DNA of 15,627 nt from a bacterium (GCA_021789095.1 JAJYJX010000040.1:1-15627), one strand, 5' to 3'; numbered from the stretch's first letter, positions 6,600 to 14,884 are shown. Notes: generated from the letters alone by a model not told the origin. Numbers and translations are program-made.

Positions 6600-7003
6600 G
6601 GCTCTGTTTTATTCAGCACATCCCCTGCAAGGATAATGTTTTTTTTACCATACTCTTTTATCATATTTGCAAGCTCCCTGACAGGCATTTCTGTGTCCAT
6701 TGATGCCAGTTTTATCAGCATGGGCAGGTTTACCCCTGCGAGCACCTCTACCTGTCCTTCTCTCAGGAAGGAAAGGCTTATGTTTGAGGGGGTTCCTCCG
6801 AACATATCTGTCAGTATGAGAATCCCGTCGCCTTTATCAACCTTCTTTATGGCATTCGAGATCTCTTCCCTCAAGACTTCCACCTGTTGCTGCGGGTCGG
6901 TCATTACCGAGGTAATATAATCTTTTTTACCTACGATAAATTCGGTTGTTGCAAGCAATTCATTTGCAAACTGGCCGTGGGCAACTATAACAATACCGAT
7001 CAT
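6596..7003 (-). CDS. PTS mannose-family EIIA protein (stand-alone)
   Basis: A 135-residue EIIA of the mannose/sorbose family. The phospho-accepting histidine is H9 in IVAHGQFANELL, and the conserved LTDMFGGTPSN at 64-74 closes the active site with D66. It consists of the EIIA domain only; the E. coli ManX equivalent continues into an IIB domain. No IIB, IIC or IID gene is present, so it is unlikely to serve transport here and more likely acts as a phosphorylation-dependent regulator. Its target is unknown. The gene starts 3 bases after the rapZ stop. Stand-alone proteins of this type next to ptsH and ptsI are known from Deltaproteobacteria. Confidence 0.92.
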   Translation of the reverse strand: MIGIVIVAHGQFANELLATTEFIVGKKDYITSVMTDPQQQVEVLREEISNAIKKVDKGDGILILTDMFGGTPSNISLSFLREGQVEVLAGVNLPMLIKLASMDTEMPVRELANMIKEYGKKNIILAGDVLNKTEP

Positions 7004-7006
7004 TGC

Positions 7007-7882
7007 TCATTCCTTTTCAATGTCCCTGTGTCTGACAATCGGCGTATAGCCCAGGGCAGTTATAACGTTTTTAACCTCATCGACAATTGTCACCGATCTA
7101 TGCCTGCCTCCCGTACATCCGAATGATATGGTGAGATAGCTTTTACCTTCCGCATCGTAAAGCGGTACGGCAAATTCCATGAATCTTTTTATAATATCAA
7201 GGAACCTTGTTGTAACATCGTCGCCTTTAACATAATCAATTACACTTTTGTCAAGGCCTGTACAATGTTTTAATTCAGGCACAAAGTAAGGGTTCCTTAT
7301 AAATCGTACATCGAAGATAATATCTGAATCAACAGGGATCCCGAACCTGTATCCGAATGACTGCAGTATGATGGTCATTGATTTTGACTGTGTTGATTGC
7401 TGGACTAAAGACTTAAGTTCTTTTTTTAAGTCATGTACCGTAAAATTGGATGTGTCCAGTATGCGGTCCGCCTGGTTTTTTATCTCTTTCAGGTATTTCC
7501 TTTCAAGGGCAAATCCTTCTTCGATGGGCATGTCATGGGCGAGCGGGTGTTTCCTTCTTGTTTCGCTGTACCTTTTAAAAAGCACGCTGTCGTTTGAATC
7601 GAGGAAAATAATGGTGACCTTGTTCTTTGTGGCCTTAAGCGCCCTTAGTTCATCCGAAAGCCCTGTAAAGAAACCCCTGCCCCTCACATCTATGGAAAGG
7701 GCAATGTTCTTTATGTCTTCTTTTGAGTCTTTAATAATCTCAATAAATCTGGGTATAAGTTTGACAGGGATATTATCAATGCAGAAAAAGCCCATGTCTT
7801 CCAGTACAGCCATGGCAGTGGTTTTACCGGAACCGGACATGCCTGTCACAATGACCATATTCAATGGTTTTTTACTGTTCAT
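7007..7882 (-). CDS. rapZ: RapZ/YvcJ-family nucleotide-binding protein (RNase adapter family)
   Basis: A 291-residue protein, normal for the family. The N-terminal P-loop is GMSGSGKT at residues 14-21, followed by DMGFFCIDNIP. The C-terminal domain has the family signatures SFGYRFGIP, FDVRFIRNPY and SFGCTGGRHRSVT. E. coli RapZ binds small RNAs and guides RNase E to cleave them, controlling GlmS and amino-sugar supply. Gram-positive YvcJ hydrolyses nucleotides and affects competence. In this organism the RNA role is inference. Its place between hprK and the EIIA gene is the conserved PTS-linked location seen in many proteobacteria. The start lies 11 bases inside the end of hprK. Confidence 0.95.
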   Translation of the reverse strand: MNSKKPLNMVIVTGMSGSGKTTAMAVLEDMGFFCIDNIPVKLIPRFIEIIKDSKEDIKNIALSIDVRGRGFFTGLSDELRALKATKNKVTIIFLDSNDSVLFKRYSETRRKHPLAHDMPIEEGFALERKYLKEIKNQADRILDTSNFTVHDLKKELKSLVQQSTQSKSMTIILQSFGYRFGIPVDSDIIFDVRFIRNPYFVPELKHCTGLDKSVIDYVKGDDVTTRFLDIIKRFMEFAVPLYDAEGKSYLTISFGCTGGRHRSVTIVDEVKNVITALGYTPIVRHRDIEKE

Positions 7883-8450
7883 GTGTACTGTTTATCCTTT
7901 TTGCGATCCTCTGCTCAAGTTCTTTTGCTTCTTCTTTACCGCGCTTTTTCAAAAGGAAACTTGTTACCGCAACCTCGACGAGTGAAGCCATATTCCTTGC
8001 AGGCCTTACGGGAAGCTTGATCAGGGGCAGCTTCCTGCCGGTGATCTCATACGTATAAGGTTTTAAAAAACCCCTTATATGGCTTGATTCATCCCATTCG
8101 ATGAAATCTATGACCATGTCTATCTGTTTTTTGGGGCATAGAGCGCGCCTGCCAAAATGAGAACTGACCCTGATTACACCAAGACCGTGCAGTTCAAGAT
8201 ATCCGCTTATGAGAGGATCAGGCATGCCTACCAGTTTATCACGTTCAACGGATGTCACAACAAGATCATCCGCCACAAGCTTATGGCCTCTTATAATAAG
8301 CTCGAGCGCACACTCACTCTTCCCTATGCCACTCTTTCCGGTTATAAGGACGCCGACATTTTTTACAGATACAAGAACACCGTGTATCCGCGCTGAACCT
8401 TTTGTACTATTTAAATCTTGCACCGGTCTCAATGAGCCCGTAGTGGCCAT
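7872..8450 (-). CDS. hprK: HPr kinase/phosphorylase, catalytic domain only (short form)
   Basis: A 192-residue protein. Typical HprK has about 310 residues, with an N-terminal domain of about 130 that is missing here. The catalytic domain is complete. It shows IHGVLV with the conserved H23, the P-loop GKSGIGKS at 38-45, GHKLVADD with the Asp pair at 61-62, LELHGLGVIRV, and the C-terminal signature LPVRPARN followed by VEVAV. It phosphorylates HPr on Ser46 using ATP or PPi and reverses the reaction with Pi. The ATG at 8450 overlaps hpf by 44 bases and has AGAGAGG only two bases upstream. A GTG at 8423 is an alternative that would remove nine residues outside the conserved domain. Domain-only HprKs are known in Alphaproteobacteria, so this is likely functional. 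Confidence 0.9.
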   Translation of the reverse strand: MATTGSLRPVQDLNSTKGSARIHGVLVSVKNVGVLITGKSGIGKSECALELIIRGHKLVADDLVVTSVERDKLVGMPDPLISGYLELHGLGVIRVSSHFGRRALCPKKQIDMVIDFIEWDESSHIRGFLKPYTYEITGRKLPLIKLPVRPARNMASLVEVAVTSFLLKKRGKEEAKELEQRIAKRINSTHEQ

Positions 8451-8940
8451 CGCCTCTCTTGAACACTACATTTACTTTCTCATCACCTGCGTCGAGGTAA
8501 ACAATGAATGGGGTCCCGGACATGTCCAGCTGCAAGACAGCCTCCTCTGTGGTCATGGGTCTTACAAAGTAATCTGTTTCCGGTATTACCATGACCTCGT
8601 CGTTCTCCTCTTCAACTGCCGGCTGTGACAGATGTCTCATTGATGTAATGCCTGTATGCTTTTTCTTCTTTTCTTTCAGTTTCGTGAGCTGTTTATAGAG
8701 TTTATCATATATAAGATCAATAGCAGCGTACATATCTATGCCCTGCTCTTTGGCGTATAGCTCCTTTCCTGCAGATGTGACTGTAAGTTCAACCGTGTTT
8801 GCCTTTTTCTCCTGCGTAAAAATGATATGAACCTCGACAGGTTCTTTTAAGGATTTTGTTAACTTTGTGATTTTTTCTTCTGCGTATTGTTTTAAAGCAC
8901 TTGAAGAAGGGATATGTCTGAAGGTTATCTGAATGTTCAT
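8407..8940 (-). CDS. hpf: Ribosome hibernation promoting factor, long form
   Basis: A 177-residue protein with two domains. The N-terminal S30AE/RaiA-like domain (about 1-97: MNIQITFRHIPSS, YAAIDLIYDKLYKQL) binds the 30S subunit near the decoding centre. The C-terminal dimerisation domain (about 120-177: FVRPMTTEEAVLQLDMSG, FIVYLDAGDEKVNVVFKR) is the one that lets long HPF join two 70S ribosomes into 100S particles. A charged lysine-rich linker joins them. CAGGAGG lies about seven bases before the ATG, the strongest ribosome-binding site in this operon. It is the first gene of the operon. In many proteobacteria hpf follows rpoN; here the upstream neighbour is divergent glyQ. Confidence 0.94.
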   Translation of the reverse strand: MNIQITFRHIPSSSALKQYAEEKITKLTKSLKEPVEVHIIFTQEKKANTVELTVTSAGKELYAKEQGIDMYAAIDLIYDKLYKQLTKLKEKKKKHTGITSMRHLSQPAVEEENDEVMVIPETDYFVRPMTTEEAVLQLDMSGTPFIVYLDAGDEKVNVVFKRGDGHYGLIETGARFK

Positions 8941-8983
8941 AACGAGCCTCCTGTATTTTTATTCTATTTATAGTCCTGATAAT

Positions 8984-9012
8984 AAAATAGATTAGATTTA
9001 GCGTAATTTCAA
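8984..9012 (-). promoter_or_regulatory. Putative sigma-70-type promoter for the hpf-PTS operon
   Basis: Read on the minus strand, TTGAAA (9012-9007) and TATTTT (8989-8984) are separated by exactly 17 bases, and the expected start point near 8977 leaves a leader of about 37 bases before the hpf ATG. The surrounding sequence is AT-rich. The -35 element matches 5 of 6 and the -10 element 4 of 6 consensus positions. Confidence 0.4.
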
Positions 9013-9042
9013 CTGTTTTTTAGTAATTACTTTCCAACTGGG

Positions 9043-9071
9043 TTGACAAATAACCCTGTTATGGCTACCAT
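9043..9071 (+). promoter_or_regulatory. Putative sigma-70-type promoter for glyQS-ppdK
   Basis: A perfect TTGACA at 9043-9048, a 17-base spacer and TACCAT at 9066-9071 form a promoter-like pair. The expected start point (about 9077-9079) is 3-5 bases before the ATG at 9082, which would give an almost leaderless glyQ message. It fits the absence of any Shine-Dalgarno sequence before the possible glyQ starts. Promoters further upstream in the 102-base spacer cannot be excluded. Confidence 0.4.
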
Positions 9072-9081
9072 GCCACGTGTT

Positions 9082-9939
9082 ATGAATGTTCAGGATGTAA
9101 TATTTACGCTTAACAGGTTCTGGGCAGACAGGGGATGCATAATAGACCAGCCTTATGATGTTGAAGTTGGTGCAGGCACATTCCATCCATCCACTTTTTT
9201 AAGGGTACTCGACCCGACACCATGGGCGGCAGCCTACGTCCAGCCTTCAAGGAGGCCTACCGACGGCAGGTATGGCGAAAATCCGAACAGGTTGCAGCGT
9301 TATTTCCAGTATCAAGTTATTATAAAGCCTTCTCCTCCTGACATACAAGACATATATCTTAAAAGCCTTGAGGCGCTTGGAATAAAGACAAAAAGCCACG
9401 ATATAAGGTTTGTGGAGGATGACTGGGAGTCACCGACACTCGGCGCATGGGGACTGGGATGGGAAGTCTGGCTTGACGGCATGGAGATCACCCAGTTTAC
9501 CTACTTCCAGCAGGCAGGAGGCTTTGACCTGAAGCCTGTTCCGGTCGAGATTACATACGGCATAGAACGCATCTCAATGTACCTGCAGGGCGTTGAGGAT
9601 GTGTTTGAACTGCAATGGAATAATAAGGTCAGGTACGGACAGTTGTTTAAAGAGAACGAGCGTCAGAACTCGGTGTATAACTTTGAGTCCGCGGACATAA
9701 ACAGGCTGCTCTTGCTGTTCGACGAGTACGAGCAGGAATCCGGCAGGCTTATCAAGGATGGATTGTACCTGCCGGCTTATGATTTGACCCTTCGGTGTTC
9801 ACACGTCTTTAATCTTCTTGATGCAAGGCGTGCCATATCCGTATCTGAAAGGGCAAGGTACATCGGAAGGGTAAGAGCAATGGCAAAGGGCATTGCACAG
9901 GGATATAGAGAAACTCAAAACTCAGAATCCAGGGGTTAA
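9082..9939 (+). CDS. glyQ: Glycyl-tRNA synthetase alpha subunit
   Basis: A 285-residue class II synthetase subunit that, with GlyS, charges tRNA-Gly. Highly conserved blocks are [20 protein letters not shown] (residues 49-68), [42 protein letters not shown] and [11 protein letters not shown]. Near the C-terminus are [15 protein letters not shown] and a basic helix. I chose the ATG at 9082 because its [14 protein letters not shown] aligns with the usual N-terminus of deltaproteobacterial GlyQ. ATGs at 9061 and 9073 and a TTG at 9043 would add up to 13 residues. None of the starts has a good ribosome-binding site. It is followed after 16 bases by glyS. No T-box leader fits in the spacer. Confidence 0.95.
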   Translation: MNVQDVIFTLNRFWADRGCIIDQPYDVEVGAGTFHPSTFLRVLDPTPWAAAYVQPSRRPTDGRYGENPNRLQRYFQYQVIIKPSPPDIQDIYLKSLEALGIKTKSHDIRFVEDDWESPTLGAWGLGWEVWLDGMEITQFTYFQQAGGFDLKPVPVEITYGIERISMYLQGVEDVFELQWNNKVRYGQLFKENERQNSVYNFESADINRLLLLFDEYEQESGRLIKDGLYLPAYDLTLRCSHVFNLLDARRAISVSERARYIGRVRAMAKGIAQGYRETQNSESRG

Positions 9940-9955
9940 ATGGTGTAAGTTGAAT

Positions 9956-12049
9956 ATGGCGGAACTTTTTATAGAAATTGGTGTTGAAGAGATGCCGGTC
10001 GCAGAGATAAATCCTGCGATAGAACATCTTTCAAATACATTATCCGTGCTTTTTAAAAATGATGGCATCAATTTTGACAGCTGTGAGACATATTCTGCAC
10101 CAAGGAGGCTGGCAGTATGTTTTAAGGGGCTTTCGGATAAAGGCAAGCCGGACATCACTACATATACGGGACCAAGAAAAGAGGCTGCATTTGATAAAAA
10201 TGGGAACCCCACACAGGCTGCTATCGGTTTTGCCCGCTCAAAGGGTGTGGATGTCAAATCTCTGAAGGTTGTTAAGCTTGATAAAGGCGAGTTCGTGCAG
10301 GTTGAAATTAAAAAGCAGGGTGTTTTAACAAAAAACCTTGTAAAGCAAAAGCTGGCCGGTGTGATCCTCGGAATACCATTCAGGAAATCGATGAGATGGG
10401 ACAGCGAAAGTATAAGATTCATCAGACCTATACGGTGGCTTGTCGTGCTTTACAACGGCAAAATTGTTCCTATAACAATCGGTGATGTAAAGGCATCGGC
10501 ATACACGTATGGATTAAGAACCGGCGGCGTAAAAAGGATAAAAGTCACGGGTTTTGACTCGTGCATCCGCACAATGAAAAAGGGGAAGATCCTGCCGGGA
10601 TTTGATGCAAGAAGAGAAAGTATCAAGAAACAGGCAGATAATTTCATAAAAAAGGTTCATGGAAAAGCTGCGGCAGATATTGAGCTTCTTGATACTATTG
10701 CAAATCTCACGGAATCTCCTTCAGCCATAATGGGCAAATTCGACAAAAGGTTCATGAACCTGCCCGAAGAGGTCATCATGAGCGTTATGAAGACCCAGCA
10801 GAAATACATTCCTGTTGTTGATAAGAAGAGTGCATTGATGCCGTATTTTATAGGCATAAGCAACAATCCTTATGGTGATAAGACCGTTATCAGAAAGGGG
10901 TATGCGCGGGTGCTCAGAGCAAGGCTTGAGGACGCTGAATTCTACTATCATCAGGATATAAAACAGCCGCTTGAAGCATACATAGACCTGCTGAAGGGCA
11001 TGGTCTATAACCCTGCACTTGGCAGTCTTTATGACAAAACACAGCGTATCAGGGCAGTCTCTTCTTTTATTGCCGATACGATCAATACCAATGAGCAGAC
11101 ACGGGCGACAATATTGAAGGCAGCAGAGCTATGCAAGGCAGACCTTTCAACAAGGCTTGTTTCAGAGTTCCCGGAGCTTCAAGGGATCATAGGCAGACAT
11201 TATATACAATTAAAGGATCCAGCATTTAAACCTGTTGCAGCTGCTGTTTATGAGCACAGCAGCAAAGAGATACCTCAAACACTGCCAGGCTCTGTTGTTT
11301 CTATAGCAGATAAGATAGATACGCTTACCGGTTTTTTCAGCATAGGTGAGATACCGACAGGCACACAGGACCCATACGGTTTAAGAAGGGCAGCAATCGG
11401 TATTATCAATGTTGTACTGAACGGACGTATTGAATTAGACGTCAGGGAACTTATAAAATTCAACATGGATCAATACAAACAAATCACGGTTAAAAAGGTG
11501 CTGGGAGGGCAGGTGCTGGATTACATTTACGGGAGGCTGGTAGGCATATTAAGGGAAAGGCATTACACGGAGTTATCACTGGAAGCAGCAATTCAATCAA
11601 AGGCCAACCCTATAGACATGCTCATAAATGCGGTAATAGCGGCCGGACCCGGGAATATAGTGGACATTGATGAAAAGATTAATGCGTTTAAAGATGTATT
11701 ATTCAAACCCGGCTTTGAACCGGTTTTTCTTGCCTTTAAAAGGGTTATAAATATCTCAAAAAACCACAGTGCAGGGGAGGTTAATGTGGAAATGCTTATG
11801 GAACCATCAGAAAAGGCTTTATATGACAGATGGTTAGCAGTGGAGCCTGAGGTTCAGTCAGCACTTGCAAAAAGGGATTATATTGGGTATATAAAATCGC
11901 TTAAAAAAATTGTTCCCGAGATAAACACATTTTTTGATAAGGTGCTTGTAATGAGCGATGATGAAAATATAAGGAATAATAGATTGAACCTGCTTGCAAA
12001 GATCAAATATCTCACTGCGCAGGTCATGGATATAACAAAATTGATATAG
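9956..12049 (+). CDS. glyS: Glycyl-tRNA synthetase beta subunit
   Basis: A 697-residue protein, close to the 689 of E. coli GlyS. The N-terminus MAELFIEIGVEEMP is the canonical start. Internal signatures include APRRLAV, PIRWLVVLYNG, VSEFPELQGIIGRHY and IADKIDTLTGFFSIGEIPTG, and then QDPYGLRRAAIGI of the HD-like domain. The C-terminal region of about 120 residues is the helical anticodon-binding domain. The beta subunit binds tRNA and completes the alpha2beta2 enzyme. The ATG at 9956 matches the conserved N-terminus; the open frame extends back to 9893 into glyQ, but that part has no family similarity. It ends 8 bases before ppdK. Confidence 0.95.
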   Translation: MAELFIEIGVEEMPVAEINPAIEHLSNTLSVLFKNDGINFDSCETYSAPRRLAVCFKGLSDKGKPDITTYTGPRKEAAFDKNGNPTQAAIGFARSKGVDVKSLKVVKLDKGEFVQVEIKKQGVLTKNLVKQKLAGVILGIPFRKSMRWDSESIRFIRPIRWLVVLYNGKIVPITIGDVKASAYTYGLRTGGVKRIKVTGFDSCIRTMKKGKILPGFDARRESIKKQADNFIKKVHGKAAADIELLDTIANLTESPSAIMGKFDKRFMNLPEEVIMSVMKTQQKYIPVVDKKSALMPYFIGISNNPYGDKTVIRKGYARVLRARLEDAEFYYHQDIKQPLEAYIDLLKGMVYNPALGSLYDKTQRIRAVSSFIADTINTNEQTRATILKAAELCKADLSTRLVSEFPELQGIIGRHYIQLKDPAFKPVAAAVYEHSSKEIPQTLPGSVVSIADKIDTLTGFFSIGEIPTGTQDPYGLRRAAIGIINVVLNGRIELDVRELIKFNMDQYKQITVKKVLGGQVLDYIYGRLVGILRERHYTELSLEAAIQSKANPIDMLINAVIAAGPGNIVDIDEKINAFKDVLFKPGFEPVFLAFKRVINISKNHSAGEVNVEMLMEPSEKALYDRWLAVEPEVQSALAKRDYIGYIKSLKKIVPEINTFFDKVLVMSDDENIRNNRLNLLAKIKYLTAQVMDITKLI

Positions 12050-12057
12050 GGGGTTTT

Positions 12058-14841
12058 ATGAAAGCAAAGCGGATTTACTTTTTTGCAAAAGGCCGGGCTG
12101 ACGGCACAGGAGATATGAAAGACCTGCTCGGCGGCAAGGGTGCAGGGCTTGCCGAGATGACAAGGGCGGGCATACCCGTACCACCTGGTTTTACAATCCC
12201 TACAACAATGTGTCTTGAATATTTCAAAAAAGGTTTAAGATTTCCCCAGGGTTTGAGAGAGGACGTAAAAAAATCCATAAAAAGGCTCGAATCCGTTACA
12301 GGCAAAGGCTTTGGCAGTAAAGAAAATCCTTTGCTTGTGTCAGTGCGTTCCGGCGCAAAGTTCTCTATGCCGGGCATGATGGACACAATACTTAACCTCG
12401 GTCTTAATGATCAGACTGTTGGCGGGCTTGCAGACAAGACCGGGAACCAGAGGTTTGCCTACGACAGCTACAGAAGGTTCATGTATATGTTCGGCGATGT
12501 CGTTCTCGGGATAGGCAAAAAGGTATTTGAAGAGATCTTTGAAGGATATAAGAAGAAGTTCAATGCAAAGGACGACACGTCTGTTCCACATGCTGCATTG
12601 AAGTCCGTTGTGGAAGATTTCAAGAACATCATCAAATCAAAAACAAAAAAGGAATTTCCCCAGGACCCTTATCAGCAGTTATTCATGGCAATAGAGGCTG
12701 TCTTTAAATCATGGAACAACGACAGGGCAATATATTACAGAAAACAAAACAATATACCCGAGAACCTCGGCACTGGTGTAAACGTCCAGACAATGGTGTT
12801 CGGCAATGCGGGAGATGATTCTGCAACGGGTGTTGGTTTTACACGCAACCCGGCAACTGGCCAGAAGGTGTTCTACGGCGAGTACCTTACCAATGCCCAG
12901 GGCGAAGATGTTGTAGCAGGGATAAGGACGCCAAAGCAGATATCAGAACTTGCAAAGGAGATGCCGGGTGTATACAGGCAGTTGCAGAGCATCACAACCA
13001 GGCTTGAAAAACATTACAGGGACGTGCAGGACTTTGAATTTACCATTGAAAACGGCAAGCTTTACATGCTTCAGACAAGAACAGGCAAAAGAACGCCGCA
13101 GGCAGCTTTAAAAATAGCGGTTGATCTTGTGAAAGAGAGACTTATTACCAAAGAGCAGGCTATAGCGAGGATAGAGCCAGATAAGCTTGAACAGCTTCTG
13201 CATCCTGTATTTGATCCAAAAGTGAAGTATGAGGTCTCTGCAAAAGGGCTTGCAGCATCGCCAGGCGCTGCATCCGGCATTGTCGTACTTGATGCAAACA
13301 AGGCTGTTGAGCTTTCCCAGAAGAGCGAAGCGGTTATACTGTTAAGGGAGGAGACATCACCTGATGATATCCACGGCATGGATGCATCAAAGGGCATCCT
13401 TACAAGGCGTGGCGGAATGACATCGCATGCTGCTGTTGTTGCAAGGCAGTACGGGAAACCCGCTGTTGTCGGATGTGAGGCCCTGGAAATAGATGAAAAG
13501 ACACGGTCGGTAAAGATAGGAAATAAGCTGCTGAAGGAAGGCGATCATATATCAATAAACGGAACAACGGGCGATGTAATAATAGGCAAGGTGCCGTTTG
13601 TCGATCCTGATCTTACGGGTGATTTTAAAACAATCATGACGTGGTCAGACAATATAAGAAGGCTTGGCGTAAGGGCCAATGCGGATACACCAAGGGATGC
13701 AATGAGGGCAAGATCGTTTGGAGCACAGGGCATAGGCCTTTGCAGGACGGAGCACATGTTTTTTGCCGAGGACAGGATAGGGATAATGCAGAAGATGATC
13801 CTGGCGGAAACAAGGGAGGAGAGGCTGAAGTTCCTTGATATGCTCCTTGTCATGCAGAGGCAGGACTTTACAGGTATATTGAAGGAGATGCACGGACTTC
13901 CTGTAACAATACGGCTCCTCGATCCGCCGCTCCACGAGTTCCTTCCCAAAAGGGAAGAACTGATGGTTGAGATAACGAAGCTCGAGTTCAATGGCTTGAA
14001 TCCGGGTGAGCTGGCTGAAAAGAAGAAACTGCTTGCAAGGGTGGAGGAACTGCATGAGTTTAACCCTATGCTTGGGTTAAGGGGTGCAAGGCTCGGCATA
14101 ATAATGCCGGACATAACCAGAATGCAGGTAAGGGGGATAATAGAAGCAGCGTGCGACCTGTCGGACAAGGGCATAAAGGTTTATCCGGAGATCATGCTGC
14201 CTGTCATAAGCATGGAAGAGGAGATGCATGCTCAGAAGGCGATTGTCATTCAAACAGCCAATGAGGTTATGAAGCAGAAAAACAAGAAGATCAAATTCCT
14301 TGTAGGTACGATGATAGAGCTGCCAAGGGCAGCTATTACCGCTGATGAGATTGCGCGGGAGGCGGAGTTCTTCTCCTTCGGTACGAATGACCTTACCCAG
14401 ACCACTTACGGTTTTTCAAGGGATGATGCAGGCAGGTTTATAAGCTTCTACAGATCATACTCTGAACATTGTCCTGTCTGTGGCGGCAGGCTTAATAAGG
14501 ACGGCATATGCGAGGTATGCGGCTATAAGGTGCCTGTAAAACCGCAGAATATACTCTCATTTGATCCGTTTGCGACCATAGATGTAAAAGGGGTAGGGGA
14601 GCTCGTTAAAATAGCGGTTGAAAAGGGCAGAAAAACAAGGCCCGATATAAAACTCGGTATATGCGGTGAACACGGAGGCGATCCCATGACCGTCCGTTTC
14701 TGTCATGATGTAGGTCTGACATATGTAAGCTGTTCGCCGTACAGGTTACCGGTTGCAAGACTTGCTGCAGCACAGGCTTCGCTGAGTGCAAAGGCAGCAA
14801 CCGCCGTTAGAAAGAGCAGGATTTTAAGCCGTTCCCGCTAA
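12058..14841 (+). CDS. ppdK: Pyruvate, phosphate dikinase with a four-cysteine zinc-ribbon-like insertion
   Basis: A 927-residue enzyme; characterised bacterial forms are near 875. It interconverts pyruvate + ATP + Pi with PEP + AMP + PPi. The N-terminal ATP-grasp domain shows GGKGAGLAEM, SVRSGAKFSMPGMMDT, TGVGFTRNP and QTRTGKRTPQ. The swivelling phosphohistidine domain has GGMTSHAAVVAR with catalytic H457 and neighbouring T455, the regulatory position in plants. The C-terminal PEP/pyruvate barrel has GLCRTEHMF, LGLRGARLG, FGTNDLTQTTYGFSRDDAG and GICGEHGGDP with catalytic C869. Between FSRDDAG and DPF there are 43 residues where the Clostridium symbiosum enzyme has about 14; the extra stretch carries C805-P-V-C808 and C818-E-V-C821. 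The C-terminus also has a short basic tail. AGGGGG lies four bases before the ATG, the best ribosome-binding site on the plus strand. It is the last gene of the glyQS unit. Confidence 0.96.
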   Translation: MKAKRIYFFAKGRADGTGDMKDLLGGKGAGLAEMTRAGIPVPPGFTIPTTMCLEYFKKGLRFPQGLREDVKKSIKRLESVTGKGFGSKENPLLVSVRSGAKFSMPGMMDTILNLGLNDQTVGGLADKTGNQRFAYDSYRRFMYMFGDVVLGIGKKVFEEIFEGYKKKFNAKDDTSVPHAALKSVVEDFKNIIKSKTKKEFPQDPYQQLFMAIEAVFKSWNNDRAIYYRKQNNIPENLGTGVNVQTMVFGNAGDDSATGVGFTRNPATGQKVFYGEYLTNAQGEDVVAGIRTPKQISELAKEMPGVYRQLQSITTRLEKHYRDVQDFEFTIENGKLYMLQTRTGKRTPQAALKIAVDLVKERLITKEQAIARIEPDKLEQLLHPVFDPKVKYEVSAKGLAASPGAASGIVVLDANKAVELSQKSEAVILLREETSPDDIHGMDASKGILTRRGGMTSHAAVVARQYGKPAVVGCEALEIDEKTRSVKIGNKLLKEGDHISINGTTGDVIIGKVPFVDPDLTGDFKTIMTWSDNIRRLGVRANADTPRDAMRARSFGAQGIGLCRTEHMFFAEDRIGIMQKMILAETREERLKFLDMLLVMQRQDFTGILKEMHGLPVTIRLLDPPLHEFLPKREELMVEITKLEFNGLNPGELAEKKKLLARVEELHEFNPMLGLRGARLGIIMPDITRMQVRGIIEAACDLSDKGIKVYPEIMLPVISMEEEMHAQKAIVIQTANEVMKQKNKKIKFLVGTMIELPRAAITADEIAREAEFFSFGTNDLTQTTYGFSRDDAGRFISFYRSYSEHCPVCGGRLNKDGICEVCGYKVPVKPQNILSFDPFATIDVKGVGELVKIAVEKGRKTRPDIKLGICGEHGGDPMTVRFCHDVGLTYVSCSPYRLPVARLAAAQASLSAKAATAVRKSRILSRSR
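14470..14520 (+). other. Zinc-ribbon-like CxxC-x9-CxxC insertion encoded within ppdK
   Basis: Codons 805-821 encode CPVCGG, nine residues between the inner cysteines, then CEVC followed by Gly-Tyr. Two CxxCG knuckles at this spacing are the typical layout of a small zinc ribbon. The segment falls in the loop after the GTND strand of the catalytic barrel and before the conserved GVGELVKIAVEKGRKTRPD helix, close to where the catalytic C869 strand follows. Reading frame and codon use are continuous, so it is part of the protein. Metal binding is inference. Confidence 0.8.
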
Positions 14842-14859
14842 ACAATAAATAGTACCTGT

Positions 14860-14884
14860 GGGTTAAAATACCCATTAATGGGTG
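14860..14884. repeat. Direct repeat copy 1 with a perfect 14-bp palindrome
   Basis: GGGTTAAAAT, seven bases, AATGGGTG. Bases 14870-14883 form the perfect palindrome ACCCATTAATGGGT. The ACCCA half can also pair with the upstream TGGGT at 14859-14863 around a TAAAAT loop, so two mutually exclusive hairpins are possible. A 7-bp outer inverted repeat, TACCTGT (14853-14859) and ACAGGTA (14902-14908), encloses this copy. The second copy lies 100 bases downstream. Confidence 0.65.

Noticed and set aside
7368-7985. Long plus-strand frame of 205 codons opposite rapZ and hprK
   Set aside because: It is antisense to two well-conserved proteins, rich in Ser and Phe from complementary codons, and has no recognisable domain.
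8941-9042. T-box or other riboswitch before glyQ
   Set aside because: The spacer is about 100 bases, AT-rich, and lacks a specifier stem or T-box core sequence.
9893-9955. N-terminal extension of glyS by 21 codons
   Set aside because: It lies inside the glyQ end in another frame. The conserved GlyS N-terminus starts at the ATG at 9956.
13545-14174. Long minus-strand frame of 209 codons opposite ppdK
   Set aside because: It is the complement of highly conserved ppdK codons and is low-complexity Ser/Leu/Ile rich.
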